From assembly GCA_025963955.1 (NCBI GenBank), contig JAOPZU010000262.1, forward strand, positions 1 through 12,564: a stretch of 12,564 nt of DNA, in the 5' to 3' direction. Both the position numbers and the translations under genes were made by a program. This document shows positions 1 to 6,597 of this stretch, one piece after another (position 1 is the stretch's first letter; the number at the start of each line of letters is the position of its first letter). This DNA is from Solirubrobacterales bacterium. GTDB lineage: Bacteria; Actinomycetota; Thermoleophilia; Solirubrobacterales; Solirubrobacteraceae. The notes under the pieces were generated by a model. That model was not told the origin of the DNA and searched no databases. It worked only from the letters and a program-made list of their open reading frames with translations.

Positions 1-1820
1 GAGGCCGCCCGAAGCGGCCCGCCGCGCCGCGCACCGGCGGTCGCAGCCGGGAAGCCGAGCCCGCCGCCGCCGGTGAGTTCGTCGTCTGCCGCCTGGAGCG
101 CCGCGGGCGTGCGCTGAGCGCCGTCCCGTTCTTCAGCCGCGGTCCGCGCATCGCGGTCGACCGCGTCCGGGACGGCGACCCGGACGACCTGGTCCTGCTG
201 CAGACGCCGCGCTCCGAGCGCGGCGCGCCGAAGGTCATCCGCGTCCTCGGCCGGCCGGACAACGCGAGCGCCGTCCTGGAGGCGCTGATGCTCGACCGCG
301 GCCTCGCTCGGCGCTTCCCGCCCGGCGTCGAGAAGGCGGCCGAGGAGGCCCGGGACGCGGGGCGCGCCGGGCAGCTGGACCGCATCGGCGGCACGAACCG
401 CGAGGACCTGCGGGCGCTGCCGACCTTCACGATCGACCCCGCCACCGCCAAGGACTTCGACGACGCCATCAGCGCCGAGGAGCTCGGTCCCGACCACTGG
501 CGGATCTGGGTCCACATCGCGGACGTCAGCGCGTACGTGCGCCCCGGATCGGCCATCGACCGCGAGGCCTACCGCCGCGGCACGAGCGTCTACGTCCCCG
601 GGAAGGTCGAGCCGATGCTGCCCGTCGCGCTCAGCAACGACGCCTGCTCGCTGCGGCCCGGCGTCGACCGGCTGGCCGTCACCGCCGAGCTCGAGGTGCG
701 TGGACAGCAGGTCGTTCGCTCGCGCTTCACGCGGTCCTTCATCCGCTCGGACGAGCGCCTGGACTACGACCGGGTGGACCGGATCTTCGCGGGTCAGGAG
801 AGCGCGCAGGACCCGTGGGCCCGGCCGCTGGACGCGGCAAGGGCCGCGGCGGCCGCGCTCGCCCGGGCCCGGGCGGGCAGCGCGTTGTCGATCGAGTCGT
901 CCGAGCCGGAGTTCTCCTTCGACGGCCGCGGGCACATCGACTCCGCCAAGGTCGGCGTCCAGACCGAGTCGCACACGCTCATCGAGCACCTGATGGTCGC
1001 GACGAACGAGGCGGTCGCGCGGCTGCTCTCCGAGCGGGGCACGCCCACGCTCTACCGCATCCACGAGCGCCCGGAGGGCAGCGCGGTCGAGCAGCTCGTA
1101 GAGAAGCTCGCCTCCCTCGACGTCGCGACGCCGGCGGTGCCGGCCACGATCTCCCCGGACGCCGCGTCCGCCGCGATCGTGGAGGCGTCGAAGCTCATCG
1201 ACGAGCACGTCCGGCGCACCGGCCACGGCCGGCGCGCGCTCACCTCGCTGCTGCTGCGCTCCCTGAAGCAGGCGCGCTACTCGCCGAAGAACCACGGCCA
1301 CGCGGGCCTGGGGCTGACGCACTACTGCCACTTCACCTCGCCCATCCGGCGCTACCCGGACCTTGTCGCGCACCGGGCGCTGCTGAGCGCCATCGGCGGC
1401 GGGGAGGACGAGCCGCGGGCCGGGGCGATGGACGAGGCCGCGATCACGACCTCGGCGAACGAGCGCGACGCGATGCGCATCGAGCGGGCCGCGGACGACG
1501 TCGCGCGGTGCTTCCTGCTCGAGCGCGAGCTCTTCGAGGGGACGGGCGGCACCGGCCGGCCGTTCGCCGGGGAGGTCGTCGGCATCATCGAGGCGGGGGC
1601 ATTCGTGGCCTTCGGCAACCCGGACTCGCGGGCCCCCAACGGCTACGAGGGCATGCTCCCGGTCCGGCGGATGCACGGCGACTGGTGGGGCCTGAACGAG
1701 GCGGGGACGATCCTCACGGGCGCCAGCACGAAGGAGACGATCCGCCTCGGGGACCCGGTCACCGTCAGCGTGCACCGCATCGACGCGCCGCGCGGACGGG
1801 TCGACCTCGACCTGTCCTAG
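1..1820 (+). CDS. rnr: RNase R/RNB-family 3'-5' exoribonuclease, 5' end missing
   Basis: Processive, metal-dependent 3'-5' exoribonuclease that degrades structured RNA; in trans-translation it removes the defective mRNA. The frame is open from base 3 to the TAG at 1818-1820 (605 residues visible) with no convincing start, so the gene begins upstream. An ATG at 288 is internal, because the codons before it encode a plausible N-terminal OB/cold-shock region (FFSRGPRIAVDRV...VIRVLGRP). The RNB catalytic core follows: TIDPATAKDFDDAI carries the four metal-binding Asp residues (codons at 435, 453, 459, 462). The RNB signature HFTSPIRRYPDLVAHR lies at 1329-1376. A C-terminal S1 domain (about 1555-1817, GEVVGIIEAGAFVAF...) ends the protein at RVDLDLS. 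It therefore lacks the lysine-rich tail after S1 known from E. coli RNase R. smpB follows 220 bp downstream on the same strand. The family is certain; RNase R rather than RNase II is inferred from context. Confidence 0.93.
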   Translation, partial: GRPKRPAAPRTGGRSREAEPAAAGEFVVCRLERRGRALSAVPFFSRGPRIAVDRVRDGDPDDLVLLQTPRSERGAPKVIRVLGRPDNASAVLEALMLDRGLARRFPPGVEKAAEEARDAGRAGQLDRIGGTNREDLRALPTFTIDPATAKDFDDAISAEELGPDHWRIWVHIADVSAYVRPGSAIDREAYRRGTSVYVPGKVEPMLPVALSNDACSLRPGVDRLAVTAELEVRGQQVVRSRFTRSFIRSDERLDYDRVDRIFAGQESAQDPWARPLDAARAAAAALARARAGSALSIESSEPEFSFDGRGHIDSAKVGVQTESHTLIEHLMVATNEAVARLLSERGTPTLYRIHERPEGSAVEQLVEKLASLDVATPAVPATISPDAASAAIVEASKLIDEHVRRTGHGRRALTSLLLRSLKQARYSPKNHGHAGLGLTHYCHFTSPIRRYPDLVAHRALLSAIGGGEDEPRAGAMDEAAITTSANERDAMRIERAADDVARCFLLERELFEGTGGTGRPFAGEVVGIIEAGAFVAFGNPDSRAPNGYEGMLPVRRMHGDWWGLNEAGTILTGASTKETIRLGDPVTVSVHRIDAPRGRVDLDLS

Positions 1821-1980
1821 CGGGTCGCCCGGACGGACGTCGACGCGTGTCGTACGAAGCGACGGCCCCTCCCAGCCGATGAAGAGGGTGCGTGAGCAGT
1901 GACCAGGCGCGGCGCGGGGGGACACCTACGCCGCCCAGGACATCGACACACCGGCGGACTCGCGCACTGCCACCCACGGC

Positions 1981-2008
1981 ACGGGGCGTCCTGAAGAGGG
2001 CGCCCCGT
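1981..2008 (+). terminator. GC-rich hairpin between rnr and smpB, probable rnr terminator
   Basis: The arms ACGGGGCGTCCT (1981-1992) and AGGGCGCCCCGT (1997-2008) form a 12-bp stem with one G-T wobble around a GAAG loop. There is no clean T-run after it (TCTCGTT), as is common in high-GC actinobacteria. It lies about 160 bp after the rnr stop and just before the smpB promoter motif, so it probably separates the two transcripts. The rest of 1821-1980 shows no convincing gene or RNA element. Confidence 0.55.
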
Positions 2009-2028
2009 CTCGTTGCGGGGCGTGGCTC

Positions 2029-2034
2029 TAAGCT
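2029..2034 (+). promoter_or_regulatory. -10 box for a leaderless smpB transcript
   Basis: TAAGCT fits the actinobacterial TANNNT -10 motif and is separated by 6 nt from the GTG start, so transcription would begin at or very near the start codon. No Shine-Dalgarno sequence is visible. No good -35 was found. Confidence 0.45.
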
Positions 2035-2040
2035 GGATCG

Positions 2041-2520
2041 GTGGCCCAGGGCGGCAAGCGCAAGATCAACGAGGGGGACGTGGCGAGCAACCGCCAGGCC
2101 TCCTTCCGGTTCGACTTCCTCGACAAGCTCGAGTGCGGGATCGTGCTGACGGGCACCGAGGTCAAGGCCATCCGGACCGGCACGATCCAGTTGAAGGACG
2201 GGTACGCGCTGATCCGCGAGGGCGAGCTCTTCCTGCACAACGTCCACATCCCGCCGTACGGCCCTGCCTCTCGCGAGAACCACGAGCCCGAGCGCGTGCG
2301 CAAGCTCCTGGCCAACCGCAAGGAGATCGACAAGCTCGTCGCCGAGACGAAGGAGAAGGGCTACGCCCTGATCCCCACTCGGGTCTACTTCAAGGGCTCA
2401 CGCGCGAAGGTCGAGATCGCCCTCGGCCGCGGCAAGGACCGCTTCGACAAGCGCGAGTCGATCAAGAAGAAGGACATGGAGCGCGACGTCCAGCGGCAGC
2501 TGCGGGAGACCTACCGCTGA
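2041..2520 (+). CDS. smpB: SsrA-binding protein SmpB
   Basis: SmpB binds the tRNA-like domain of tmRNA and delivers it to stalled ribosomes, where its C-terminal tail occupies the empty mRNA channel. The 159-residue product has the family's usual length. It shows the beta-barrel core (ASNRQASFRFDFLDKLECG, LTGTEVKAIR, the LKDGYALI segment) and ends in the basic tail DKRESIKKKDMERDVQRQLR that becomes helical in the decoding centre. The start is GTG at 2041: it gives a normal N-terminus (MAQGGKRKINEG) and sits 6 nt after a TANNNT box. Its RNA partner ssrA is 2.9 kb downstream in this window and rnr is immediately upstream, so much of the rescue machinery is clustered. The stop codon forms the outer arm of a hairpin shared with the convergent M50 gene. 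Confidence 0.97.
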   Translation: MAQGGKRKINEGDVASNRQASFRFDFLDKLECGIVLTGTEVKAIRTGTIQLKDGYALIREGELFLHNVHIPPYGPASRENHEPERVRKLLANRKEIDKLVAETKEKGYALIPTRVYFKGSRAKVEIALGRGKDRFDKRESIKKKDMERDVQRQLRETYR

Positions 2521-2545
2521 GCACCGGGCGGCCCTGCCCGGCTCA
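2518..2545. terminator. Bidirectional hairpin shared by smpB and M50 stop codons
   Basis: TGAGCACCGGGC (2518-2529) pairs with GCCCGGCTCA (2536-2545), a 10-bp stem with a 2-nt bulge and a 6-nt loop. The left arm begins with the smpB TGA and the right arm ends with the TCA that is the minus-strand stop of the M50 gene. It can serve as terminator in both directions for this convergent pair, which is separated by only 22 bp. Confidence 0.6.
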
Positions 2546-3463
2546 GACGTCGCTGAAGTCGCGCGCCAGGTGGGTGGCGTCCATCCCCCAGACCAGCAGC
2601 GCGATCAGCCCGAGGTACACGGCGGCGACGAGCAGCCGGTTTCGCGGGCTGACCTTGTAGTAGGCCCTGACCTCCTCGCCGCCGTTCTTGCGCGCCTGCC
2701 AGCGCCGGTAGGTCTCCAGGCCGGCGAACACCGCGATGATGATGATGATCGGGTTCGGGGCGATGAAGGCCGCCAGGACGATCCCGAAGAAGCCGAGGAA
2801 CCACAGCCACGGCGACATCGCCGCCATCGCGCGGCCCCCGTCCAGCGGCACGACCGGCAGCAGATTGAAGAGGTTCAGGAAGAAACCGGTGAAGGCCAGC
2901 GCGCGGAACATCTCGTTGCCGGTGACGTCGGCCAGCGGGATGCACAGCGCCGCGCCGATCGATCCCAGGACGGGCCCGGCCAGGCCCACCCGCGCCTCGG
3001 CCAGCGCGTTGCCGCCGAGGGACTTCGCCCAGACGACGGCGCCCATGAAGGGGATGAAGACGGGGGCGCTGGCCTCGATGCCCTCCCGGCGCAGCTGGAT
3101 GACGTGGCCCATCTCGTGGACGAAGAGCAGGATCACGAAGCCGAGCGCGAACCACCAGCCCCAGATCAGCGAGTACGCGGCGACCGACACCAGCATCGAG
3201 CCCGACGTCGTCAGGAGCTTGAGCTTCGGCAGCGCGAGCAGCGCGACCTTCCCGAACTTGACGACCACGAGCAGCGCTGCGAAGAGCGCGCCGCCCAGGC
3301 GACGCCACCACGGGCGCTCCGGCTCACCGAAGGCGGACGGAGAGGGCGCGGGCTCGTAGACCGGGGCGGGCACCGGCGACACGGGCGTGGGCGCCGCGGC
3401 GACCGGCGTGGGCGCCGCGGGCGGCAGCCAGCCGGGGGGAGGGGTGGAGACCCGGTCGTCCAT
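2543..3463 (-). CDS. Site-2 protease family (M50) intramembrane zinc metalloprotease
   Basis: Polytopic membrane protein of 306 residues that should cleave a substrate within the membrane; members often activate sigma factors by cutting anti-sigma factors, but the substrate here is unknown. The zinc motif HEMGH is at residues 116-120, at the end of a hydrophobic segment, and the second motif NLLPVVPLDGGR at 200-211 supplies the third zinc ligand, D208. Hydrophobic stretches suggest several membrane helices (about 57-80, 88-117, 160-180, 186-206, 217-245 and 275-293). Residues 8-50 are rich in Pro, Ala and Val, probably a disordered cytoplasmic head. No PDZ or CBS domain is evident. The ATG at 3463 is preceded by TACACT-6 nt, so leaderless initiation is likely; a GGGAGG abuts the ATG, too close to act as a normal ribosome-binding site. 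It lies 52 bp downstream of pepF on the same strand. Confidence 0.9.
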   Translation of the reverse strand: MDDRVSTPPPGWLPPAAPTPVAAAPTPVSPVPAPVYEPAPSPSAFGEPERPWWRRLGGALFAALLVVVKFGKVALLALPKLKLLTTSGSMLVSVAAYSLIWGWWFALGFVILLFVHEMGHVIQLRREGIEASAPVFIPFMGAVVWAKSLGGNALAEARVGLAGPVLGSIGAALCIPLADVTGNEMFRALAFTGFFLNLFNLLPVVPLDGGRAMAAMSPWLWFLGFFGIVLAAFIAPNPIIIIIAVFAGLETYRRWQARKNGGEEVRAYYKVSPRNRLLVAAVYLGLIALLVWGMDATHLARDFSDV

Positions 3464-3469
3464 CCTCCC

Positions 3470-3475
3470 AGTGTA
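3470..3475 (-). promoter_or_regulatory. -10 box for leaderless M50 protease gene
   Basis: On the minus strand TACACT is followed by 6 nt (GGGAGG) and the ATG. This is the same spacing as at smpB, and it suggests the gene has its own promoter besides possible read-through from pepF. Confidence 0.45.
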
Positions 3476-3515
3476 GGAGCCGCCTCGACCGCGCCGGAGC
3501 GCGGCGGTGCCGTCC

Positions 3516-5312
3516 TCAGCGAGCGGCGATGACGGCCTCGGCGGCCGCCTCGGCCTCCGTCAGCTGCGCCTCCACGAGCTTGAGTCCGCTCTTCCAGAAG
3601 TCCGGGTCGGTCAGGTCCAGGCCGGCGATCGCGGCGAGCTCCTCCGGGGACTTGGACCCACCCGCGCTGAGCATCGCCACGTAGTCCTCGACGAACGGCT
3701 CGCCCTTCGCGAGGTACTGGCCATAGACCGACAGGGCCAGCAGCTGGCCGTAGGCGTAGGCGTAGACGTAGCCGGGGCTCCCGATGAAGTGCGGGACGTA
3801 GGACCACCAGGACCTGTAGTTGTCCGTGACCTCGACGGCGTCCCCCAGCAGCTCCTCCTGGGTGCCGGTCCACAGCTCGCCGATCCGCTCGACCGACAGC
3901 TCGCCCTCGGTCCGGCGCGCGACGTGGACCGCGTGCTCGAACTGGTTCATCGCCACCTGCCGGAAGACGGTCGCAATCGAGCCTTCGATGTTCTCCGCCA
4001 GCAGCGCCAGGCGGTCGGCCGGGTCCGTCGTCTCCTCCAGCAGCCGGCCGAAGACGAGGGTCTCGCCGAAGACGCTGGCGGTCTCCGCGAGGGTCAGCGG
4101 CGTGTGCTGCTCGAAGACGCCGCGCGGCCGGGCAAGCGCTGCGTGCAGGCCGTGGCCGAGCTCGTGCGCGAGCGTCAGCACGTCCCGCCGGCGATGGGTC
4201 CAGTTCAGCAGCACGTACGGGTGCGCGCTGGGCGTGACGTAGGCGCAGAACGCCCCGCCACGCTTGCCGGGCCGGACGGGCGCGTCGATGTAGTCCCCGT
4301 CGAAGAACCCCTGCGCGGTGTCGCCGAGAAGCGGGGAGAAGTCCCGGAAGGAGGAGACGACGAGCTCACGCGCGTCGTCCCAGGTGTACTCCTCGTCGCT
4401 CGTGGCCACGGCGGCCATCCGGTCGTAGTCCGCGAGGCGGTCCACGCCGAGGAGCCTGGCCTTCAGGCGGTACCAGCGGCGGGGGAGCTCGTAGGCGCTC
4501 TTGACCGCGTCGATCAGCGCCTGGACCGACTCGTCGCTGGCCTCGTTGGAGAGGTTCCGCGCCGACAGCCAGCTGTCGAAGTTGCGCAGCCGGTCGTCCG
4601 TCGCCTTGTCCGCGAGCAGCGTGTTGAAGATGAAGGCGCGGGTGCGCAGGCCGGGCTCGAGCGCGTCCGTCACCGCCTGCTGCGTGGCCGCGCGGACCTC
4701 GCGGTCCGGGTCGAACATCTTCGACAGCGCGACGTCGAGGGCCACGGGGGCGTCCTCGCCCGGCATGTCGACCTGGATCGCGCTCGTCAGCTCGCTGAAC
4801 AGGCGCGACCACGCCGAGCTGCCCGTGACCGACTTCTCGGTGAGGATGCGCTCCTCCGGCTCGCTGAGCAGGTGCGGCCGGTAGCGGCGCGCGTTGCGCA
4901 GATGATGGCGGCTGGTCTCGAGGCCGTCGGACTGGAGCAGCTGGTCGGCCAGGGCGTCGTCCAGGGCCGCCCACTCCAGCTCGAAGAACTGCAGCGTCGT
5001 CTCCACGCCCGTCGCGCGCTCCTGGACCCGCTGCATCAGGGCGCCGATCTTCGGATCGGCCGTGTCGACCGAGAACTGCAGCGAGGCGTAGGAGTAGGCG
5101 CGCCCGATCAGGTCGGAGATGCCGGCGAGCTCCTCCATCGCGGCGACCAGCCCCGGCCCGTCGAACGCGGCGACCTTCCCGACGTGGGCGGCGGCGAAGG
5201 CCTCGGCGCGGCGCTGCGCCTCGTCGAGCTGGCGCTCGACGCCGGCGGGGCCCTCCCCGTCGACGAGCGGTTCCAGGTTCCAGGCGACGGATTCGACGGC
5301 GGTGGGGCTCAT
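3516..5312 (-). CDS. pepF: M3 family oligoendopeptidase F-like metallopeptidase
   Basis: Cytoplasmic zinc peptidase that cuts short peptides, probably clearing products of larger proteases. The product is 598 residues, normal for PepF. The active-site motif HELGH is at residues 383-387, and the third zinc ligand is probably E410 in TLAETASVFGE. The downstream segment with WWSYVPHFIGSPGYVYAYAYG matches the substrate-binding C-terminal part of M3 peptidases. The start is ATG at 5312 (MSPTAVESVAWNL): it sits 7 nt after TAGGCT, and any longer reading would run through the promoter and the tmRNA tag region on the opposite strand. It is divergent from ssrA over 95 bp. A role in degrading tmRNA-tagged fragments would be a guess from position only. 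Confidence 0.93.
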   Translation of the reverse strand: MSPTAVESVAWNLEPLVDGEGPAGVERQLDEAQRRAEAFAAAHVGKVAAFDGPGLVAAMEELAGISDLIGRAYSYASLQFSVDTADPKIGALMQRVQERATGVETTLQFFELEWAALDDALADQLLQSDGLETSRHHLRNARRYRPHLLSEPEERILTEKSVTGSSAWSRLFSELTSAIQVDMPGEDAPVALDVALSKMFDPDREVRAATQQAVTDALEPGLRTRAFIFNTLLADKATDDRLRNFDSWLSARNLSNEASDESVQALIDAVKSAYELPRRWYRLKARLLGVDRLADYDRMAAVATSDEEYTWDDARELVVSSFRDFSPLLGDTAQGFFDGDYIDAPVRPGKRGGAFCAYVTPSAHPYVLLNWTHRRRDVLTLAHELGHGLHAALARPRGVFEQHTPLTLAETASVFGETLVFGRLLEETTDPADRLALLAENIEGSIATVFRQVAMNQFEHAVHVARRTEGELSVERIGELWTGTQEELLGDAVEVTDNYRSWWSYVPHFIGSPGYVYAYAYGQLLALSVYGQYLAKGEPFVEDYVAMLSAGGSKSPEELAAIAGLDLTDPDFWKSGLKLVEAQLTEAEAAAEAVIAAR

Positions 5313-5319
5313 GCGGGAC

Positions 5320-5325
5320 AGCCTA
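5320..5325 (-). promoter_or_regulatory. -10 box for leaderless pepF transcript
   Basis: On the minus strand TAGGCT is followed by 7 nt and the ATG of pepF, with no Shine-Dalgarno sequence between. It lies in the 95-bp region shared with the divergent ssrA gene. Confidence 0.42.
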
Positions 5326-5372
5326 GCTCGCGACCCGTCGGGGTCCGGCGAGGCGTCGAGCTGCGGTGCGGC

Positions 5373-5378
5373 TACACT
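5373..5378 (+). promoter_or_regulatory. Candidate -10 box of ssrA
   Basis: TACACT lies 29 bp before the mature tmRNA 5' end. A start about 7 bp downstream would leave a leader of roughly 23 nt for RNase P to remove. No clear -35 element was found. Confidence 0.4.
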
Positions 5379-5407
5379 CGGAGGCGTAGGACGCGGTGCA
5401 TCAACAC

Positions 5408-5773
5408 GGGGACGACAGGCTTCGACGTGGTCGGTCACGTGCTGGTGGTAGCGAGCCGAGGTTCCGGGTGGCCTCGTAAAACCCCGGAAAAAACACACAT
5501 GCGGACTCTCACGAGTACGCCCTCGCGGCCTAGATCACTCTAGGTGCGTGAGGACTCAGCCCTCGCCCGCCGACCGCGAGGGACCTGGGTTCAAAACGTC
5601 GGCTCCACCCGGGGAGGAACACCTCTGCCGAACCGGGGAAATCACTAGGGGGGTTGGCTTGACGCAACCCAGCCCGCAAGGCGAGCGTCCGGCGAGATCA
5701 GAGCGCGGGCTACGCTCGTAGAAGCCCCCACCACGCGGCTGCGGACGTGGGTTCAATTCCCACAGTCTCCACC
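5408..5773 (+). ncRNA. ssrA: Transfer-messenger RNA (tmRNA)
   Basis: One-piece tmRNA of about 366 nt that acts with SmpB to release stalled ribosomes and tag the nascent peptide. The 5' end GGGGACGACAGGCTTCGACG pairs with the 3' segment AGTCTCC (5764-5770): six acceptor pairs, including the G3-U wobble (G5410 with T5768) that marks an alanyl-tRNA synthetase substrate. The T arm is GTGGG-TTCAATT-CCCAC at 5747-5763. The discriminator is A5771. The gene encodes CC at 5772-5773 but T at 5774, so the terminal A of CCA is not encoded and must be added. A pseudoknot-like stem around CCGGG (about 5464-5486) precedes the tag frame. A strong terminator follows at 5781. Boundaries are from base-pairing, good to a few nt. 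Confidence 0.96.
5501..5533 (+). other. tmRNA proteolysis-tag reading frame (ADSHEYALAA)
   Basis: After the A-rich stretch ending ACACACAT, the codons GCG GAC TCT CAC GAG TAC GCC CTC GCG GCC are followed by TAG. The YALAA ending is the usual protease-recognition end. The ADSH start resembles mycobacterial tags (ADSHQRDYALAA, from memory), but this tag is two residues shorter. GCG as the resume codon is inferred: it codes Ala and is preceded by the A-rich segment. Confidence 0.85.
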
Positions 5774-5780
5774 TGTAGCG

Positions 5781-5812
5781 AGAGCCGCCCTTCGGGGCGG
5801 CTCTTCGTGTTT
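5781..5812 (+). terminator. Intrinsic terminator of ssrA
   Basis: AGAGCCGCCC (5781-5790) and GGGCGGCTCT (5795-5804) form a perfect 10-bp stem closed by a C-UUCG-G tetraloop and followed by TCGTGTTT. The hairpin also lies 18 bp past the stop of the convergent GST-like gene and may stop that transcript too, although no T-run follows on that side. Confidence 0.9.
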
Positions 5813-5821
5813 CAGGCCCCT

Positions 5822-6538
5822 TCAGCCCGGCAGCGCCGCCGGGATGTCCGGGTAGTCGGGAACCAGGCGGCGGGCCAGGGCGGTCGCCGGCGCGTGGGCC
5901 TCCACCCGGTCGCGCAGGTCCGCGAAGGCCAGGAGCATGCGGACCGTCGGGGCGATCTGGCAGTCGGCGGCGTTGACCTCCCCGCCGCCGATGACGCCGT
6001 CCGCGATCAGGCCGTCGACGTGGCCCAGGTGCTCGTCGAGCGCAGCGAGGTCGGCGGCGGTGGAGCCGGCGCTCGAGTGGGCCAGGCGGGCGAACAGGCG
6101 GGCGGTGGGCGCGAGCGCGAGAGCGACCGCGTCCGGCGCGGGGAGCGGCATGGCCGTCTCGGCGAACCAGCGCCGCTGCGCGTGCGAGAGCACCAGCGTC
6201 CGGCGGATGAGTCGTCGCGGGATCGGCTGGAAGGTCTCCTCGCCCCAGCGCTCGGCCGCCTCCACCGCGGCACGCGCCGCCGGCTCGTCCGGGAACAGGG
6301 GAGGAGCGGGGACGACCGCCTCCAGGGCGCGGGTGATCGCCAACGTGCCCTGGATCCGCTGCCCCTCCAGGCGCAGGGCCGGGACCGTCGTGGGCCGGAA
6401 GCCGGCCGCGGCCAGCAGGAGCGGGTGCGCGCCGACCAGGAGCGTGCGCTCGCGGTAGGGCACGCCCTTGCGCTCGAGCGCGAGCCGGGCGGTGATCACC
6501 GGGTGGGAGAGCGGGATGCCGTAGAGGGTCGCGGTCAC
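5822..6538 (-). CDS. Glutathione S-transferase-fold protein
   Basis: A 238-residue protein with an N-terminal thioredoxin-like GST domain (about 1-75) and a helical C-terminal domain (about 85-235). The GST landmarks are ATLYGIPLSHPVITARLALE at 3-22, the TVPALRLEGQRI stretch with the likely cis-proline at P53, and IQGTLAITRALE at 62-73. In classical GSTs the last motif carries Glu/Asp-Ser that grips the glutamyl part of glutathione; here the pair is Gly-Thr (G64-T65). Most actinobacteria use mycothiol or other thiols, so a glutathione cofactor is doubtful. The start is GTG at 6538, placed 6 nt after TAGGGT. It is divergent from the metallo-beta-lactamase-fold gene and convergent with ssrA. 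The fold is fairly safe; the reaction is unknown. Confidence 0.8.
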   Translation of the reverse strand: MTATLYGIPLSHPVITARLALERKGVPYRERTLLVGAHPLLLAAAGFRPTTVPALRLEGQRIQGTLAITRALEAVVPAPPLFPDEPAARAAVEAAERWGEETFQPIPRRLIRRTLVLSHAQRRWFAETAMPLPAPDAVALALAPTARLFARLAHSSAGSTAADLAALDEHLGHVDGLIADGVIGGGEVNAADCQIAPTVRMLLAFADLRDRVEAHAPATALARRLVPDYPDIPAALPG

Positions 6539-6544
6539 CCGCCG

Positions 6545-6550
6545 ACCCTA
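6545..6550 (-). promoter_or_regulatory. -10 box for leaderless GST-like gene
   Basis: On the minus strand TAGGGT is followed by 6 nt and the GTG start. There is no Shine-Dalgarno sequence in between. Confidence 0.42.
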
Positions 6551-6562
6551 CCCCGGGTGGGT

Positions 6563-6582
6563 CGTGGCCCTGACCGTGGCCC
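6563..6582. repeat. Direct repeat CGTGGCCC x2 in a divergent promoter region
   Basis: Two copies of CGTGGCCC (6563-6570 and 6575-6582) are separated by TGAC, a 12-bp period. They lie between the two divergent -10 boxes, where a regulator for both genes could bind. The repeat could also be chance in such GC-rich DNA. Confidence 0.3.
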
Positions 6583-6584
6583 GG

Positions 6585-6590
6585 TACCGT
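6585..6590 (+). promoter_or_regulatory. -10 box deciding the start of the metallo-hydrolase
   Basis: TACCGT is followed by 7 nt and the ATG at 6598. It overlaps the alternative in-frame GTG at 6589, which makes that GTG unlikely as the start. Confidence 0.45.
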
Positions 6591-6597
6591 GCTGCGC

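Noticed and set aside
1892..2149. 85-codon frame in the rnr-smpB gap
   Set aside because: It runs into smpB in another frame, crosses the terminator hairpin, and encodes a low-complexity Arg/Thr/Ser-rich product.
3488..3503. CCGCGC-CGGA-GCGCGG hairpin between pepF and the M50 gene
   Set aside because: It has only 6 bp and no T-run, and such hairpins are frequent in this GC content, so I do not call it a terminator.
5313..5498. 62-codon N-terminal extension of pepF
   Set aside because: It overlaps the tmRNA gene antisense and the promoter region. M3 homology and a -10 box 7 nt upstream support ATG 5312.
3507..5543. 678-codon open frame on the plus strand
   Set aside because: It lies antisense to pepF and runs into ssrA. 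Its composition is Arg/Gly/Ala/Val-rich with no recognisable domain, typical of a shadow frame in GC-rich DNA.
5740..5773. tRNA-like T arm and acceptor end
   Set aside because: It belongs to the tmRNA 3' end; there is no anticodon arm or separate 5' acceptor strand nearby.
6589..6597. GTG start three codons before the metallo-hydrolase ATG
   Set aside because: The GTG overlaps the TACCGT -10 box, so it could not be in a leaderless transcript starting near 6598.
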